Below, piece after piece: positions 19,190-28,167 of a stretch of 64,000 nt of DNA. Under the pieces are notes generated by a model, which saw only the letters and a program-made list of their open reading frames with translations, was not told the origin of the DNA and did not search any database. Position numbers and translations under genes: made by a program. This DNA is from Streptomyces sp. CA-278952. GTDB taxonomy: Bacteria; Actinomycetota; Actinomycetes; Streptomycetales; Streptomycetaceae. The DNA lies in the NCBI RefSeq assembly GCF_028747205.1, contig NZ_CP112880.1, positions 6,979,501 to 7,043,500 on the forward strand. The letters are read 5' to 3'. Numbering within the stretch: the first letter of the stretch is position 1; each line of letters opens with the position of its first letter.

Positions 19190-20554
19190 ATGACCAGTCC
19201 GACTTCGCGCAGAACCGTTCTGACCGCCGCGCTCGCCGCGGCGGCGGCCGCCGGCACGGTGGGCTCCACCGCGTCCGCGTCCGCCGCCCCGACCTCGCCC
19301 ACCGGCTCCTCCGCCGCCCCGGAAGCGCTCATGGACAACCGTTTCTGGCACACCTACACCGACTGGCGCTGCGGCACGGGCGACGGGACCCGGGTGCTTC
19401 CGGGGCCCCGGCCCGGCGTGGTGATCGCCGTCCCGGCGGGCCGCACCGACTACACCGACCCGCACACCGGCGGGACGGCCGCCTGGGACTACGCCACCTG
19501 GACGTCCCCCGTGCACCGCTCCGCCGTCCCCGCCACCGAGGTGATCGCCTCCTGGAACGCGCGCACCCCGGCCGGCACCTGGATCCAGGTCGAGCTGAGC
19601 GGCGTCTACGCGGACGGCACCGCGACGCCCTGGTTCGTGATGGGCCGCTGGGCGGCGGGCGACGGCGACATCCGCCGTACGTCCGTCGACGGCCAGGGCG
19701 ACCCGTACAGCTCCGTGTGGACGGACACCTTCTCGGTGGACGACCCCGCGAGCGGCGTCCGCCTGGTCTCCTACCGGCTGCGGCTCACGCTGTACCGCAC
19801 CCCGGGCAGCCGCCTCACCCCGACCGTCTGGCGGGTCGGCGCGATGGCCTCCGACGTGCCCGACCGCTTCACCGTGCCCGCGAGCACCCCCGCGCTCGCC
19901 CGCGAACTGCCCGTGCCCCGCTACTCGCAGAACATCCACATCGGGCAGTACCCCGAGTACGACAACGGCGGCGAGGCGTGGTGCAGCCCCACCTCCTCGC
20001 AGATGATCATCGAGCACTGGGGCCGCCGCCCCACCGCCGAGGACCTGGCCTGGGTCAAGCCCGGCCTGCCCGACCCCCAGGTCTGCCACGCCGCCCGCCA
20101 GACCTACGACTACCAGTACGAGGGCTGCGGCAACTGGCCGTTCAACGCCGCCTACGCCGCCACGTACCGCGACCTGAACGCCGTCGTCACCCGGCTCGGT
20201 TCGCTCACCGACGTGGAGCGGCTGATCCGCGCCGGCATCCCCGTCATCACCTCCCAGTCCTTCCGCGAGGAGGAACTGACCGGCGCCGGATACGGAACGG
20301 CCGGCCACCTGATGACGGTCATCGGCTTCACCCCCGAGGGCGACGTCATCGCCAACGACCCCGCGTCCCCCGACAACGACGCGGTACGCCGGGTCTACCG
20401 GCGGCGTGAATGGGAAAACATCTGGCTGCGGACCAGACGCTACGACGCGGCTGGCAAGGTCAGGAGCGGCACGGGCGGGGTGTGTTATGTCTACTGGCCG
20501 ACGCGGACGACACCGGGGCAGTGGCGCGTGCTAACGGCGCTCGGCCTGCTGTGA
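19190..20554 (+). CDS. Tat-exported C39-like cysteine peptidase
   Basis: A 454-residue exported protein. The N-terminus TSRRTVLTAALAAAAAAG is a twin-arginine signal with a hydrophobic stretch and an Ala-rich cleavage region near residue 35. Residues 50-240 form a beta-rich accessory domain. The C39_2 domain occupies about 245-430, with Cys265 in GEAWCSPTSSQMI, His373 in AGHLMTVIGF and Asp390 in ANDPAS as the likely catalytic triad. Such proteins cleave peptides or bacterial wall components outside the cell; the substrate is unknown. ATG at 19190 lies just after GGGGGTCACGACC, a modest site. Confidence 0.88.
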   Translation: MTSPTSRRTVLTAALAAAAAAGTVGSTASASAAPTSPTGSSAAPEALMDNRFWHTYTDWRCGTGDGTRVLPGPRPGVVIAVPAGRTDYTDPHTGGTAAWDYATWTSPVHRSAVPATEVIASWNARTPAGTWIQVELSGVYADGTATPWFVMGRWAAGDGDIRRTSVDGQGDPYSSVWTDTFSVDDPASGVRLVSYRLRLTLYRTPGSRLTPTVWRVGAMASDVPDRFTVPASTPALARELPVPRYSQNIHIGQYPEYDNGGEAWCSPTSSQMIIEHWGRRPTAEDLAWVKPGLPDPQVCHAARQTYDYQYEGCGNWPFNAAYAATYRDLNAVVTRLGSLTDVERLIRAGIPVITSQSFREEELTGAGYGTAGHLMTVIGFTPEGDVIANDPASPDNDAVRRVYRRREWENIWLRTRRYDAAGKVRSGTGGVCYVYWPTRTTPGQWRVLTALGLL

Positions 20555-20639
20555 GCGTGCGCGGCCCCGCGGCCGTCCGCGCCGCCAAAGTGCCGTGGGC
20601 GCAGAGGAGTTGCCGGGAGGGCCGCGCTATGTTGAAGAG

Positions 20640-21422
20640 GTGACCGACCTCAACTCGCGCATCGACACATCCCGCCCGCACACGGCCCGGATATGGAACT
20701 ACTGGACCGGCGGCAAGGACAACTATCCCGTCGACCGACAGGCCGGTGACGAGATCCGGGAGCTGCACCCCGGCATCGGTGCGTACGCGAAGGCGGACCG
20801 TCTGTTCCTGGGACGGGCGGTCCGCCACCTGGCCGAGCAGGAGGGCATCACGCAGTTCCTGGACATCGGAACGGGTCTGCCCAGCGCCGACAACACCCAT
20901 GAGGTCGCCCAGCGCGTGACCCCGGACGCCCGTGTCGTGTACGTGGACAACGACCCGCTGGTGCTGGCGCACGCCCAGGCCCTGCTGGTCGGGACACCCG
21001 AGGGGCGCACCGACTACCTGGACGCCGATCTGCGGGACGTCGACGCGATCCTGGCGGCAGCGGCGAAGACTCTCGACTTCTCGCGGCCGGTGGCGCTGAT
21101 GCTGCTCGGGGTCGTCATCTTCATCGAGGACGACGAGGAGTCGTACGGAGTCGTCCGTCGGCTGATGGACGCGCTCGCCCCCGGCAGCCACCTCGTCCTG
21201 TCCCACACGGTCACGCACCCCGACATGCCGGACGTCGACGAGGCGGTGGCGTTCTGGAACGAGCACGGGACGCCGAAGCTCACGCAGCGGACCCCGGCCG
21301 CCGTGGCCCGCTACTTCGAGGGCCTGGAGCTGCTGGAGCCCGGGGTGGTGTCCTGCTCCGCGTGGCGGGCCGCATCGCCGACGCCGGACGTCGCGATGTA
21401 CGCGGGCGTCGGCCGCAAGTGA
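20640..21422 (+). CDS. SAM-dependent methyltransferase, DUF574 family (PF04672)
   Basis: A 260-residue protein of the actinobacterial DUF574 family: IDTSRPHTARIWNYWTGGKD near the N-terminus, FLDIGTGLP as the SAM motif (about 75) and VYVDNDPLVLAHA as the acidic loop. The start is taken as GTG 20640 because TATGTT sits 6 bases before it, the layout of a leaderless transcript, and no ribosome site fits a longer reading from 20595. Methyl acceptors for the family are mostly unknown. 86 bases after the peptidase gene. Confidence 0.85.
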   Translation: MTDLNSRIDTSRPHTARIWNYWTGGKDNYPVDRQAGDEIRELHPGIGAYAKADRLFLGRAVRHLAEQEGITQFLDIGTGLPSADNTHEVAQRVTPDARVVYVDNDPLVLAHAQALLVGTPEGRTDYLDADLRDVDAILAAAAKTLDFSRPVALMLLGVVIFIEDDEESYGVVRRLMDALAPGSHLVLSHTVTHPDMPDVDEAVAFWNEHGTPKLTQRTPAAVARYFEGLELLEPGVVSCSAWRAASPTPDVAMYAGVGRK

Positions 21423-21668
21423 AGGACGGCTCCCGGTGGTCCCTCGGGCCACCGGGCCCGTAGCCGGTGTGGCGTGCCCCACTGCGTGCTCCCGCCCGCG
21501 TGGCCCGTCCCGGCCCGTTTTCCCTGCCGTACCTGCGGAGCGGGACGCCCGCGGACGCTCGGTCCGCCCGGGGCCGTGACGGGGATCTCGTTTTCCGCGG
21601 CCCGGGGTGCTGGCACTCTGGTCGGGTCCCGGGGGACCCAGTCGATGCCGTACGAAGAGCGAGACGCC

Positions 21669-21821
21669 ATGACCGCGACCACTGCCGCAGGAAACGCCCA
21701 CCACGCCCGCCGCGCGCGCACCGGCGGCCCCGAGGACGGCTCGAAGCTGATGGAGCACATCGCCGGCTGGGCCTTCGTGGTCGTGTTCGCGATGCTCGTC
21801 ACCCAGCTCGGCCTGCTGTGA
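21669..21821 (+). CDS. Small membrane protein (50 residues)
   Basis: A short ORF with a charged N-terminal half (HHARRARTGGPEDGSKLMEH) and one C-terminal transmembrane helix, IAGWAFVVVFAMLVTQLGLL. ATG at 21669 follows AAGAGCGAGA; an in-frame ATG at 21645 would add eight residues. Codon use has the local G/C third-position bias, which supports coding. No function can be assigned. Confidence 0.65.
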   Translation: MTATTAAGNAHHARRARTGGPEDGSKLMEHIAGWAFVVVFAMLVTQLGLL

Positions 21822-22302
21822 CGGCTCGCTCGCGCTAGGACCCTGTAGCCCTCGACGTCCGCTTCGGCCGATGCCCGGCAGCAGCTTCTGCGGCGGGATG
21901 CCGAGGGCCCCCGGCGTGGAGATCGCGGCGTCGGAGTGGAAGCCCTCCGTCGTGGCACCGGCTGCGGCCGGGAGCACCCGACGTGACAGGGGCGCGATGG
22001 CCGTTCGGTGGAACCGTAGGAGCACGGGACCAGTTGGGCCAATGGTTCGGACCAATTCGCCGGTGGTTCGCGGTCGTCCTGGCCGTTTGGCCTGCGCGGT
22101 TGCCCCCGTGACGGGAGACATTCGATCGGGCATACTCGACCCGCCACAGCCGATCACCGCGCCACCCGTGACCCGGGAAGGCAGGATCGGCTGGGCAGTC
22201 TGTCTTTCTTTCCCGGGTCACTTCCGGGAGACCACCCGGCGGCGCCTCTCCCACCCCGAGCGCGTGACCGCCGCAACGCCCGACAGGGAGGAGAGCGCCG
22301 TC
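21822..22302. other. 481-base stretch without a confident gene
   Basis: Between the small membrane protein and the acyl-CoA dehydrogenase. The first 140 bases keep a coding-like third-position bias on both strands, but no start with a ribosome site or recognisable protein was found. The right part is less GC-rich and includes a candidate promoter area (GGGCATACTCGACC near 22130). It ends in GACAGGGAGGAGAG, the ribosome site of the dehydrogenase. Confidence 0.5.
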
Positions 22303-23475
22303 ATGTCCGACCGTGCCCCGCAGCCGGTGGAACGCCGCCTGCCCACCGAGGAGTCCCGGCAGCTCGTCGCGCTCGTCCGCGACATCGTGTCGAAGGAGAT
22401 CGCTCCCCGGGCGGCCGGGGAGGAGGAAGCGGGTGTCTTCCCCCGCGAGGTCTTCACCCTCCTGTCCGAGGCCGGACTCCTGGGACTCCCGTACGACTCC
22501 GCCCACGGCGGCGGTGACCAGCCCTACGAGGTCTACCTCCAGGTCCTGGAAGAACTGGCCGCCGCCCGGCTCACCGTCGGTCTGGGCGTCAGCGTCCACT
22601 CCCTCGCCTGCCACGCCCTGGCCGGATTCGGCACCGACGAGCAGCGCGCCGCGCATCTGCCGGCGATGCTCTCCGGGGGCCTGCTGGGCGCCTACTGCCT
22701 CTCCGAACCCGCCTCCGGCTCCGACGCCGCCTCCCTGCGTACCAAGGCCGTGCGGGACGGGGACGGCTGGGTCATCACCGGGACCAAGGCCTGGATCACC
22801 CACGGTGGCGTCGCGGACTTCTACACCGTGCTCGCCCGCACCGGCGTCGAGGGCCCCCGCGGCATCACGGCCTTCCTCGTCCCCGGCGACGCCGAGGGTC
22901 TGAACGCCGCTCTCCCCGAGAAGAAGATGGGGATGAAGGGCTCGCCCACGGTCCAGCTCCACTTCGACGGCGTCCGGGTCGGCGACGACCGGCGCGTCGG
23001 TGAGGAGGGCCAGGGCTTCGCCATCGCCCTGTCCGCGCTCGACTCCGGGCGCCTGGGCATCGCCGCCTGTGCCGTCGGGGTCGCCCAGGCCGCGCTGGAC
23101 GAGGCCGTCCGGTACGCCACGGACCGGCGGCAGTTCGGCCGCCCCATCGCGGACTTCCAGGGGCTGCGGTTCATGCTCGCCGACATGGCCACCCAGATCG
23201 AGGCCGGCCGGGCGCTGTACCTGGAGGCGGCGCGGCTGCGGGACGCGGGGGAGCCCTTCTCCCGGCAGGCCGCCATGGCGAAGCTGTTCTGCACGGACGC
23301 GGCCATGCGGGTGGCCACCGACGCCGTCCAGGTGCTCGGCGGCTACGGTTACACGCTCGACTTCCCGGTCGAACGGCTGATGCGCGAGGCGAAGGTGCTC
23401 CAGATCGTGGAGGGCACCAATCAGATCCAGCGCATGGTCATCGCGCGCCACCTCGCGGGTCCCGAGACGCGCTGA
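22303..23475 (+). CDS. Acyl-CoA dehydrogenase
   Basis: A 390-residue FAD flavoenzyme of normal family length that introduces the alpha-beta double bond into acyl-CoA. Signatures: LSEPASGSDAASLRTKA (FAD/substrate site, about 132-148), DRRQFGRPIADFQGLRFMLA in the helical domain, QVLGGYGYTLDFPVERLMRE, and VEGTNQIQR holding the likely catalytic Glu near residue 374. GGGAGGAGAG precedes the ATG. Chain-length preference cannot be read. Its end overlaps a convergent ORF by 38 bases. Confidence 0.93.
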   Translation: MSDRAPQPVERRLPTEESRQLVALVRDIVSKEIAPRAAGEEEAGVFPREVFTLLSEAGLLGLPYDSAHGGGDQPYEVYLQVLEELAAARLTVGLGVSVHSLACHALAGFGTDEQRAAHLPAMLSGGLLGAYCLSEPASGSDAASLRTKAVRDGDGWVITGTKAWITHGGVADFYTVLARTGVEGPRGITAFLVPGDAEGLNAALPEKKMGMKGSPTVQLHFDGVRVGDDRRVGEEGQGFAIALSALDSGRLGIAACAVGVAQAALDEAVRYATDRRQFGRPIADFQGLRFMLADMATQIEAGRALYLEAARLRDAGEPFSRQAAMAKLFCTDAAMRVATDAVQVLGGYGYTLDFPVERLMREAKVLQIVEGTNQIQRMVIARHLAGPETR

Positions 23476-23743
23476 ACCGCGGCGGCGCCTCCGGCCACGG
23501 GGGCAGTGCCGCGGCCCGACGCCACTCCGGGTCGCGGCGGCCCGGCAGGGTGCGGCCGTCGCTCTCCCACTGCCTGAGCAGCGCGCTGTAGATCGGCGGG
23601 TCCACGGGGGCGCCCAAGGGTGAGGCCCCCGTGGAGCGGGGCAGCGGCTGTGTGGGCGTCCCCGGCTGCGGAACCGATTCTGCGGGGGCGGGTGCGGCGA
23701 GACGGCGGTGACCCGAACCGACTGTTGAATGCAGCGTGGTCAT
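23438..23743 (-). CDS. Small hypothetical protein (101 residues)
   Basis: The middle of this ORF, VDPPIYSALLRQWESDGRTL followed by PGRRDPEWRRA, looks like a real folded segment of a type common in Streptomyces, while the first 45 residues are Pro/Ala-rich. ATG at 23743 has no convincing ribosome site. It overlaps the 3' end of the acyl-CoA dehydrogenase by 38 bases on the other strand. Function unknown; it could be an over-prediction in its last third. Confidence 0.5.
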   Translation of the reverse strand: MTTLHSTVGSGHRRLAAPAPAESVPQPGTPTQPLPRSTGASPLGAPVDPPIYSALLRQWESDGRTLPGRRDPEWRRAAALPPWPEAPPRFSASRDPRGGAR

Positions 23744-23852
23744 ACGGGGCCAACGCGCCGGGGCCGGCCGGGGTCACTGCCATGTCGATTCGAGCGCTCG
23801 TTCGCGGGTTCCCGCGCCCGGTCGCCGACGACCGGCCGATGCGGTGCCTCGG

Positions 23853-23908
23853 GCACCACGGCGGCCAGGTCCTGTCGTCGAACGACAGGACCTGGGCCGT
23901 CGTGGTGC
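23853..23908. terminator. Long interrupted hairpin
   Basis: CCAGGTCCTGTCGT (23865-23878) and its exact complement (23882-23895) flank a 3-base loop CGA. After a few unpaired bases the stem continues with GCACCACG (23853-23860) and CGTGGTGC (23901-23908). It lies 25 bases beyond the stop of the minus-strand gene ending at 23933, so termination is the simplest role. Confidence 0.6.
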
Positions 23909-23932
23909 TGGGCAGGGCGTACGGCCTGCGGG

Positions 23933-24331
23933 TCAGGCGGCCTCGCGCCGCATCCCCGGCACGCGCAGCGGACGGGAGCCGGGTCCCCCGGCGTGCGAGA
24001 AGGGCTGCATCCGCCAGTCGAGTCCCTGGGGGAGCGTCAGCAACAGCGCCGCCTCCTGCTCCTGGAGTTCCAGCGTCTCGTCCGCGGGCCGGGCGTCGCT
24101 CACGCCGCGGCCGGTTCCGGTGCAGACGGTGAGGACGAAGGGGTTCCACGGCGTGGGGCACCGGGCGTGCTCCGGCAGGACGTCCTCGTCGGCCAGGAGC
24201 GCGATGGGCTGGGCGCAGTCCGGGCAGATCACCCGGACCATCTCGAACATGTCGTACGCGTCGGCGCTACCGTCGTCGTCCGGATCAACAGGCTCCGGTT
24301 CGGTACGTTCGGTGAGCTTCAGGCTCTGCAT
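23933..24331 (-). CDS. Hypothetical protein with a CxxC pair
   Basis: A 132-residue protein starting MQSLKLTERTEPEPVDPDDD, with VICPDCAQPIALLADEDVL near residue 33 and a later Cys (LTVCTGTGRG), which could bind one zinc. The C-terminal third ends RPLRVPGMRREAA. GAGGGGGGA lies ahead of the ATG at 24331. It is divergent from the Lrp-type regulator, with a 202-base space between. I do not recognise the family. Confidence 0.7.
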   Translation of the reverse strand: MQSLKLTERTEPEPVDPDDDGSADAYDMFEMVRVICPDCAQPIALLADEDVLPEHARCPTPWNPFVLTVCTGTGRGVSDARPADETLELQEQEAALLLTLPQGLDWRMQPFSHAGGPGSRPLRVPGMRREAA

Positions 24332-24533
24332 GGAAATTCCCCCCTCGGGTGGGCCGACAAGGCGCCACGGCCTCGACCACAGCAAGCACTTCCCGCCGCG
24401 CATCGCCGATAACCGTGAGGCGGCCCGCTACCGAGCCGCGAGTGTGTGGCATTCGTCACATGGGGCCCGCAGAGGTCGAACCGTGACCCGTGCGACTGTG
24501 CCGAGCGGCGCCCGTGGCCATAGGTTGATCCAC

Positions 24534-24974
24534 ATGGAGGAGCTGGACCGTCAGATCGTTGAGTTGCTCGTCAAGGACGGGCGGATGAGCTACACCGACC
24601 TGGGCAAGGCCACGGGCCTGTCCACTTCGGCGGTTCATCAGCGCGTCCGCCGACTGGAGCAGCGCGGGGTGATCCGCGGCTATGCCGCGGTCGTCGACCC
24701 CGAGGCCGTCGGGCTGCCCCTCACCGCGTTCATCTCGGTGAAACCGTTCGACCCGAGCGCACCCGACGACATCGCCGAACGGCTCGCCGGAGTGCCCGAA
24801 CTGGAGGCCTGCCACAGCGTCGCCGGGGACGAGAACTACATCCTCAAGGTGCGCGTGGCGACCCCGCTGGAGCTGGAACACCTGCTCACCCGGATCCGCA
24901 CGCTCGCCGGCGTGTCCACCCGGACCACCGTCGTCCTGTCCACCCCGTACGAGGCCCGGCCCCCGCGTATCTGA
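24534..24974 (+). CDS. Lrp/AsnC-family transcriptional regulator
   Basis: A 146-residue regulator of typical length: MEELDRQIVELLVKDGRMSY opens the winged helix, GLSTSAVHQRVRRLEQRGVI is the recognition helix region (about 27-46), and the C-terminal half (GLPLTAFISVKPF to the end) is the RAM ligand-binding domain with HSVAGDENYILKVRVATP. Such proteins bind an amino acid or related effector as octamers. ATG at 24534 is the only start ahead of the conserved domain. It probably regulates itself and perhaps the divergent 132-residue gene or the amidohydrolase 68 bases downstream. Confidence 0.93.
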   Translation: MEELDRQIVELLVKDGRMSYTDLGKATGLSTSAVHQRVRRLEQRGVIRGYAAVVDPEAVGLPLTAFISVKPFDPSAPDDIAERLAGVPELEACHSVAGDENYILKVRVATPLELEHLLTRIRTLAGVSTRTTVVLSTPYEARPPRI

Positions 24975-25042
24975 GCGGCGGGCCGCCCGCCGCTCGGGGG
25001 GCCGGGGACCGGGCGGCGGCCGCCAGGCGCGAGACTGGTCCC

Positions 25043-26689
25043 ATGAGCCAGAGCACCGCCCCCCAGAGCGCCCCCGGACACCGCACCGTGCTGTTGCGCG
25101 GCGGAGACGTCCACAGCCCCGCCGATCCGTTCGCCACCGCGATGGTCGTCGAACGCGGCCATGTCGCCTGGGTGGGTTCCGAAGGAGCCGCCGACGCCTT
25201 CGCGAGCGGCGTGGACGAGGTGGTCGACCTCGAAGGCGCCCTGGTCACCCCGGCGTTCACCGACGCCCATGTGCACACCACCGCCACCGGCCTGGCCCTG
25301 ACGGGGCTGGACCTCTCCGGCGCCCGCACCCTGTCCGAGGCCCTCGGCCTCGTCCGTGCGTTCGCGAACGGGCGCCCCGCCGGGGACGTTCTGCTCGGAC
25401 ACGGCTGGGACGCCGCCCGCTGGCCCGAGCGGCGTCATCCGTCGCGCGCCGAGCTCGACGAGGCGGCCGGCGGCCGGGCCCTGTACCTGCCGCGGATCGA
25501 CGTGCACTCCGCGGTCGTCACGACGGCCCTGCTCGACCTCGTCCCCGGCGTCACCGCGATGACCGGTTACCACCCCGACGCGCCGCTCACCGGCGACGCC
25601 CACCACGCGGTACGGGCCGCCGCCCACGGCGCGCTCCCGGCCGCCCAGCGGGGAGCCGCGCAGCGCGCCGCCCTCGACCACGCCGCCTCCCTCGGCATCG
25701 GCAGCGTGCACGAGTGCGGGGGGCCGGAGATCTCGGACGAGGAGGACTTCACCTCCCTCCTCGCCCTGGCCGCCGAGCGGCCCGGACCCCGCGTCCTCGG
25801 CCTCTGGGCCGAGGAGATCGCCGACGAGAAGGACGCCCGGCGCATCCGCGAGCTGGGCGCGATCGGCGCGGCCGGCGACCTGTTCGTCGACGGTTCCCTC
25901 GGCTCGCACACCGCCTGCCTGCACCGGCCCTACGCGGACGACCCGCACACCGGCACCGCCCACCTGGACGCCGCCCGGATCGCCGCCCATGTCACCGCCT
26001 GCACCGAGGCGGGCCTCCAGGCGGGCTTCCACGCCATCGGCGACGCCGCGGTCACCGCCGTGGTGGACGGGATCCGGGCCGCCGCGGGCACGCTCGGCCT
26101 CGACCGGATCCGGGCCGCCCGCCACCGCGTCGAACATGCCGAGATGCTCACCCCCGAGACGATCGCCGCCTTCGCGGAACTGGGCCTTACCGCCTCCGTC
26201 CAGCCCGCCTTCGACGCCGCCTGGGGCGGCCCGGACGGGATGTACGCCGAGCGCCTGGGCGCGGAGCGGGCCGCCACCCTCAACCCGTACGCGGCGCTGC
26301 TGCGGGCCGGAGTGCCGCTGGCCTTCGGCTCCGACAGCCCGGTCACCCCGCTCGACCCCTGGGGCGCCGTGCGGGCCGCCGCCCACCACCGCACCCCGGA
26401 ACACCGCATCTCGGTCCGCGCCGGGTTCACCGCGCACACCCGCGGCGGCTGGCGCGCCGTCGGCCGTGACGACGCGGGCCTCCTGGTGCCCGGCGCCCCG
26501 GCCGACTACGCCGTCTGGCGCACCGCGGAACTCCTGGTCCAGGCCCCCGACGACCGGGTCGCCCGCTGGTCCACCGACCCCCGGTCCGGGACGCCCGGCC
26601 TGCCGGATCTCACCCCCGGGGCCGACCTTCCCGTCTGCCTGCGGACCGTGGTCTTCGGACAAACTGTCTACGTTCGACCGAACGAGTGA
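25043..26689 (+). CDS. Amidohydrolase, YtcJ-like (Amidohydro_3)
   Basis: A 548-residue metal-dependent hydrolase. HVHTT (about 76-80, TDAHVHT) is the first metal motif; HECGG, GFHAIGDAA (about 330), HRVEHAEML (about 362) and FGSDSPVTPLDPW (about 430) are the remaining metal-ligand motifs, all present, so the protein should be active. YtcJ-type enzymes act on amides, formamides or exoenzyme-type substrates; the substrate is unknown. ATG at 25043 is 68 bases after the Lrp gene. Confidence 0.88.
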   Translation: MSQSTAPQSAPGHRTVLLRGGDVHSPADPFATAMVVERGHVAWVGSEGAADAFASGVDEVVDLEGALVTPAFTDAHVHTTATGLALTGLDLSGARTLSEALGLVRAFANGRPAGDVLLGHGWDAARWPERRHPSRAELDEAAGGRALYLPRIDVHSAVVTTALLDLVPGVTAMTGYHPDAPLTGDAHHAVRAAAHGALPAAQRGAAQRAALDHAASLGIGSVHECGGPEISDEEDFTSLLALAAERPGPRVLGLWAEEIADEKDARRIRELGAIGAAGDLFVDGSLGSHTACLHRPYADDPHTGTAHLDAARIAAHVTACTEAGLQAGFHAIGDAAVTAVVDGIRAAAGTLGLDRIRAARHRVEHAEMLTPETIAAFAELGLTASVQPAFDAAWGGPDGMYAERLGAERAATLNPYAALLRAGVPLAFGSDSPVTPLDPWGAVRAAAHHRTPEHRISVRAGFTAHTRGGWRAVGRDDAGLLVPGAPADYAVWRTAELLVQAPDDRVARWSTDPRSGTPGLPDLTPGADLPVCLRTVVFGQTVYVRPNE

Positions 26690-27285
26690 CGTCGGGACAT
26701 TTCGTACCGCCGATCGATGGCCCGATCGCTGGTCCGCGACCTGCGGCCCTTCCTTACTGACCAGGCGATTCTGGAAAAAGTCGCAGGTCGCACGGGTGTT
26801 GACAGAAAGCGCCCACGGGCCGGTAGGTTCGGCCGGGTCCACCACAGGACGTCCGTCCGGTTAAACCTCCACGCAGTCGTCGAACGCCGCTGGGTCATGA
26901 GATGGTGTGCCGCACCGGCCCACCACCGCCGACAGCCAGGTTCAGCGCCCGCGCCTCGGGGGCGAGGGAAGGTTCCAGCCGGACGGAGGGTGGGACCCGG
27001 GTGGGGCCCGGACGTTCAGTAGACAACGGCTTTCGGTCGACCCGCAGCCAGCGGGTCCCAGGTCGGCCCGAAGGGCGCCGGGCCCCGATCCGAAGTTCCG
27101 ACGCTTCCTCCCGCGTCTCCTCCGCCTCGTCTCCCGGAGGCGGTCGCCGGGTGCCGGGCCCGTGTTCTGTCCGCAGTTCCACGGGTCTGTCCGCGCCGCG
27201 CCGCGCGCCCGCGCGACCGCGTCGGCGTCCGACGGCGGTGCGCTGGATATGGTGTCCCCCTGTGTACGGACTCTAAGGGGCAGTA
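26690..27285. other. 596-base stretch without a recognisable protein gene
   Basis: No convincing ORF on either strand. It holds a 10-base inverted repeat GCGACCTGCG/CGCAGGTCGC (26736-26745 and 26782-26791) that may terminate the amidohydrolase transcript, then a plus-strand promoter at 26799-26829, then about 450 bases of purine-rich and GC-rich sequence leading to the mannose-synthase gene. A long leader or a small RNA are both possible. Confidence 0.5.
26799..26829 (+). promoter_or_regulatory. Vegetative-type promoter
   Basis: TTGACA (26799-26804) and TAGGTT (26824-26829) with a 19-base spacer, the best housekeeping-like -35 in the region. It points towards the mannose-synthase gene, 457 bases downstream. 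Confidence 0.5.
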
Positions 27286-28053
27286 GTGAACGACGGCGGT
27301 CAGAGGCAGTTCGGCCCGCTCGGCAAGGTTCTGGTGATCATTCCGACCTACAACGAGGTCGAGAACATCGGGCCGATCGTCGACCGGGTGCGTACCGCCG
27401 TCCCGGATGCCGACATCCTGGTGGCCGACGACAACAGCCCCGACGGCACCGGCAAGGCGGCCGACGAGATCGCCGCGGCCGACGACCAGGTCCACGTCCT
27501 GCACCGCAAGGGCAAGGAAGGGCTCGGCGCCGCCTACCTCGCCGGCTTCGCCTGGGGCTCCGAGCACGGCTACGGCGTGCTCGTCGAGATGGACGCCGAC
27601 GGCTCCCACCAGCCCGAGGAGCTGCCCCGGCTGCTCACCGCGCTGAAGGGCGCCGACCTGGTCCTCGGATCCCGCTGGGTGCCGGGCGGCCGCGTGGTCA
27701 ACTGGCCCAAGAGCCGTGAGGTGATCTCGCGCGGCGGCAGCCTCTACTCCCGGCTCGCCCTCGGTCTCTCCGTCCGGGACGTCACCGGCGGCTACCGAGC
27801 CTTCCGCACCGGGACGCTCGACGGCCTCGGACTGGACGAGGTCGCCTCGCAGGGCTACTGCTTCCAGGTGGATCTCGCCCGCCGCGCGGTCGAGGCGGGC
27901 TATCACGTGGTCGAGGTCCCCATCACCTTCGTCGACCGGGAGATCGGCGACTCCAAGATGAGCCGGGACATCCTCGTCGAGGCGCTGTGGCGGGTCACCG
28001 GCTGGGGCATCACCTCCCGCGCGAACAAGGTCCTGGGCCGCAAGACCCTCTGA
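27286..28053 (+). CDS. ppm1: Polyprenol monophosphomannose synthase
   Basis: A 255-residue GT2 glycosyltransferase making polyprenyl-phosphate-mannose, the donor for protein O-mannosylation and cell-envelope glycans. VLVIIPTYNEVENIGPIVDR starts the fold; DILVADDNSPDGTG and EMDADGSHQPEEL carry the DxD-type metal sites; the VFLDREIG-type motif is present as ITFVDREIGDSKMS. Unlike mycobacterial Ppm1 there is no fused Lnt domain. GTG at 27286 with AAGGGG ahead. FxsA follows on the same strand. Confidence 0.92.
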   Translation: MNDGGQRQFGPLGKVLVIIPTYNEVENIGPIVDRVRTAVPDADILVADDNSPDGTGKAADEIAAADDQVHVLHRKGKEGLGAAYLAGFAWGSEHGYGVLVEMDADGSHQPEELPRLLTALKGADLVLGSRWVPGGRVVNWPKSREVISRGGSLYSRLALGLSVRDVTGGYRAFRTGTLDGLGLDEVASQGYCFQVDLARRAVEAGYHVVEVPITFVDREIGDSKMSRDILVEALWRVTGWGITSRANKVLGRKTL

Positions 28054-28167
28054 GACCGCGCACCGGCGAACGCCGAAGCTCCGGACCGGCGAACGAGGGC
28101 GCGGCCCGACCGGCTTCATGATCACCCGCTTACGCCGTTCGCACGCCCGTACAGGCACACTGGGGAC

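Noticed and set aside
23620..24132. Plus-strand 170-codon ORF across the long hairpin
   Set aside because: Overlaps two better minus-strand genes, has no ribosome site and becomes Arg/Pro/Ala low-complexity.
26690..27285. RNase P RNA, 6S RNA or tmRNA
   Set aside because: The conserved P4 and other invariant blocks of these RNAs are absent on both strands.
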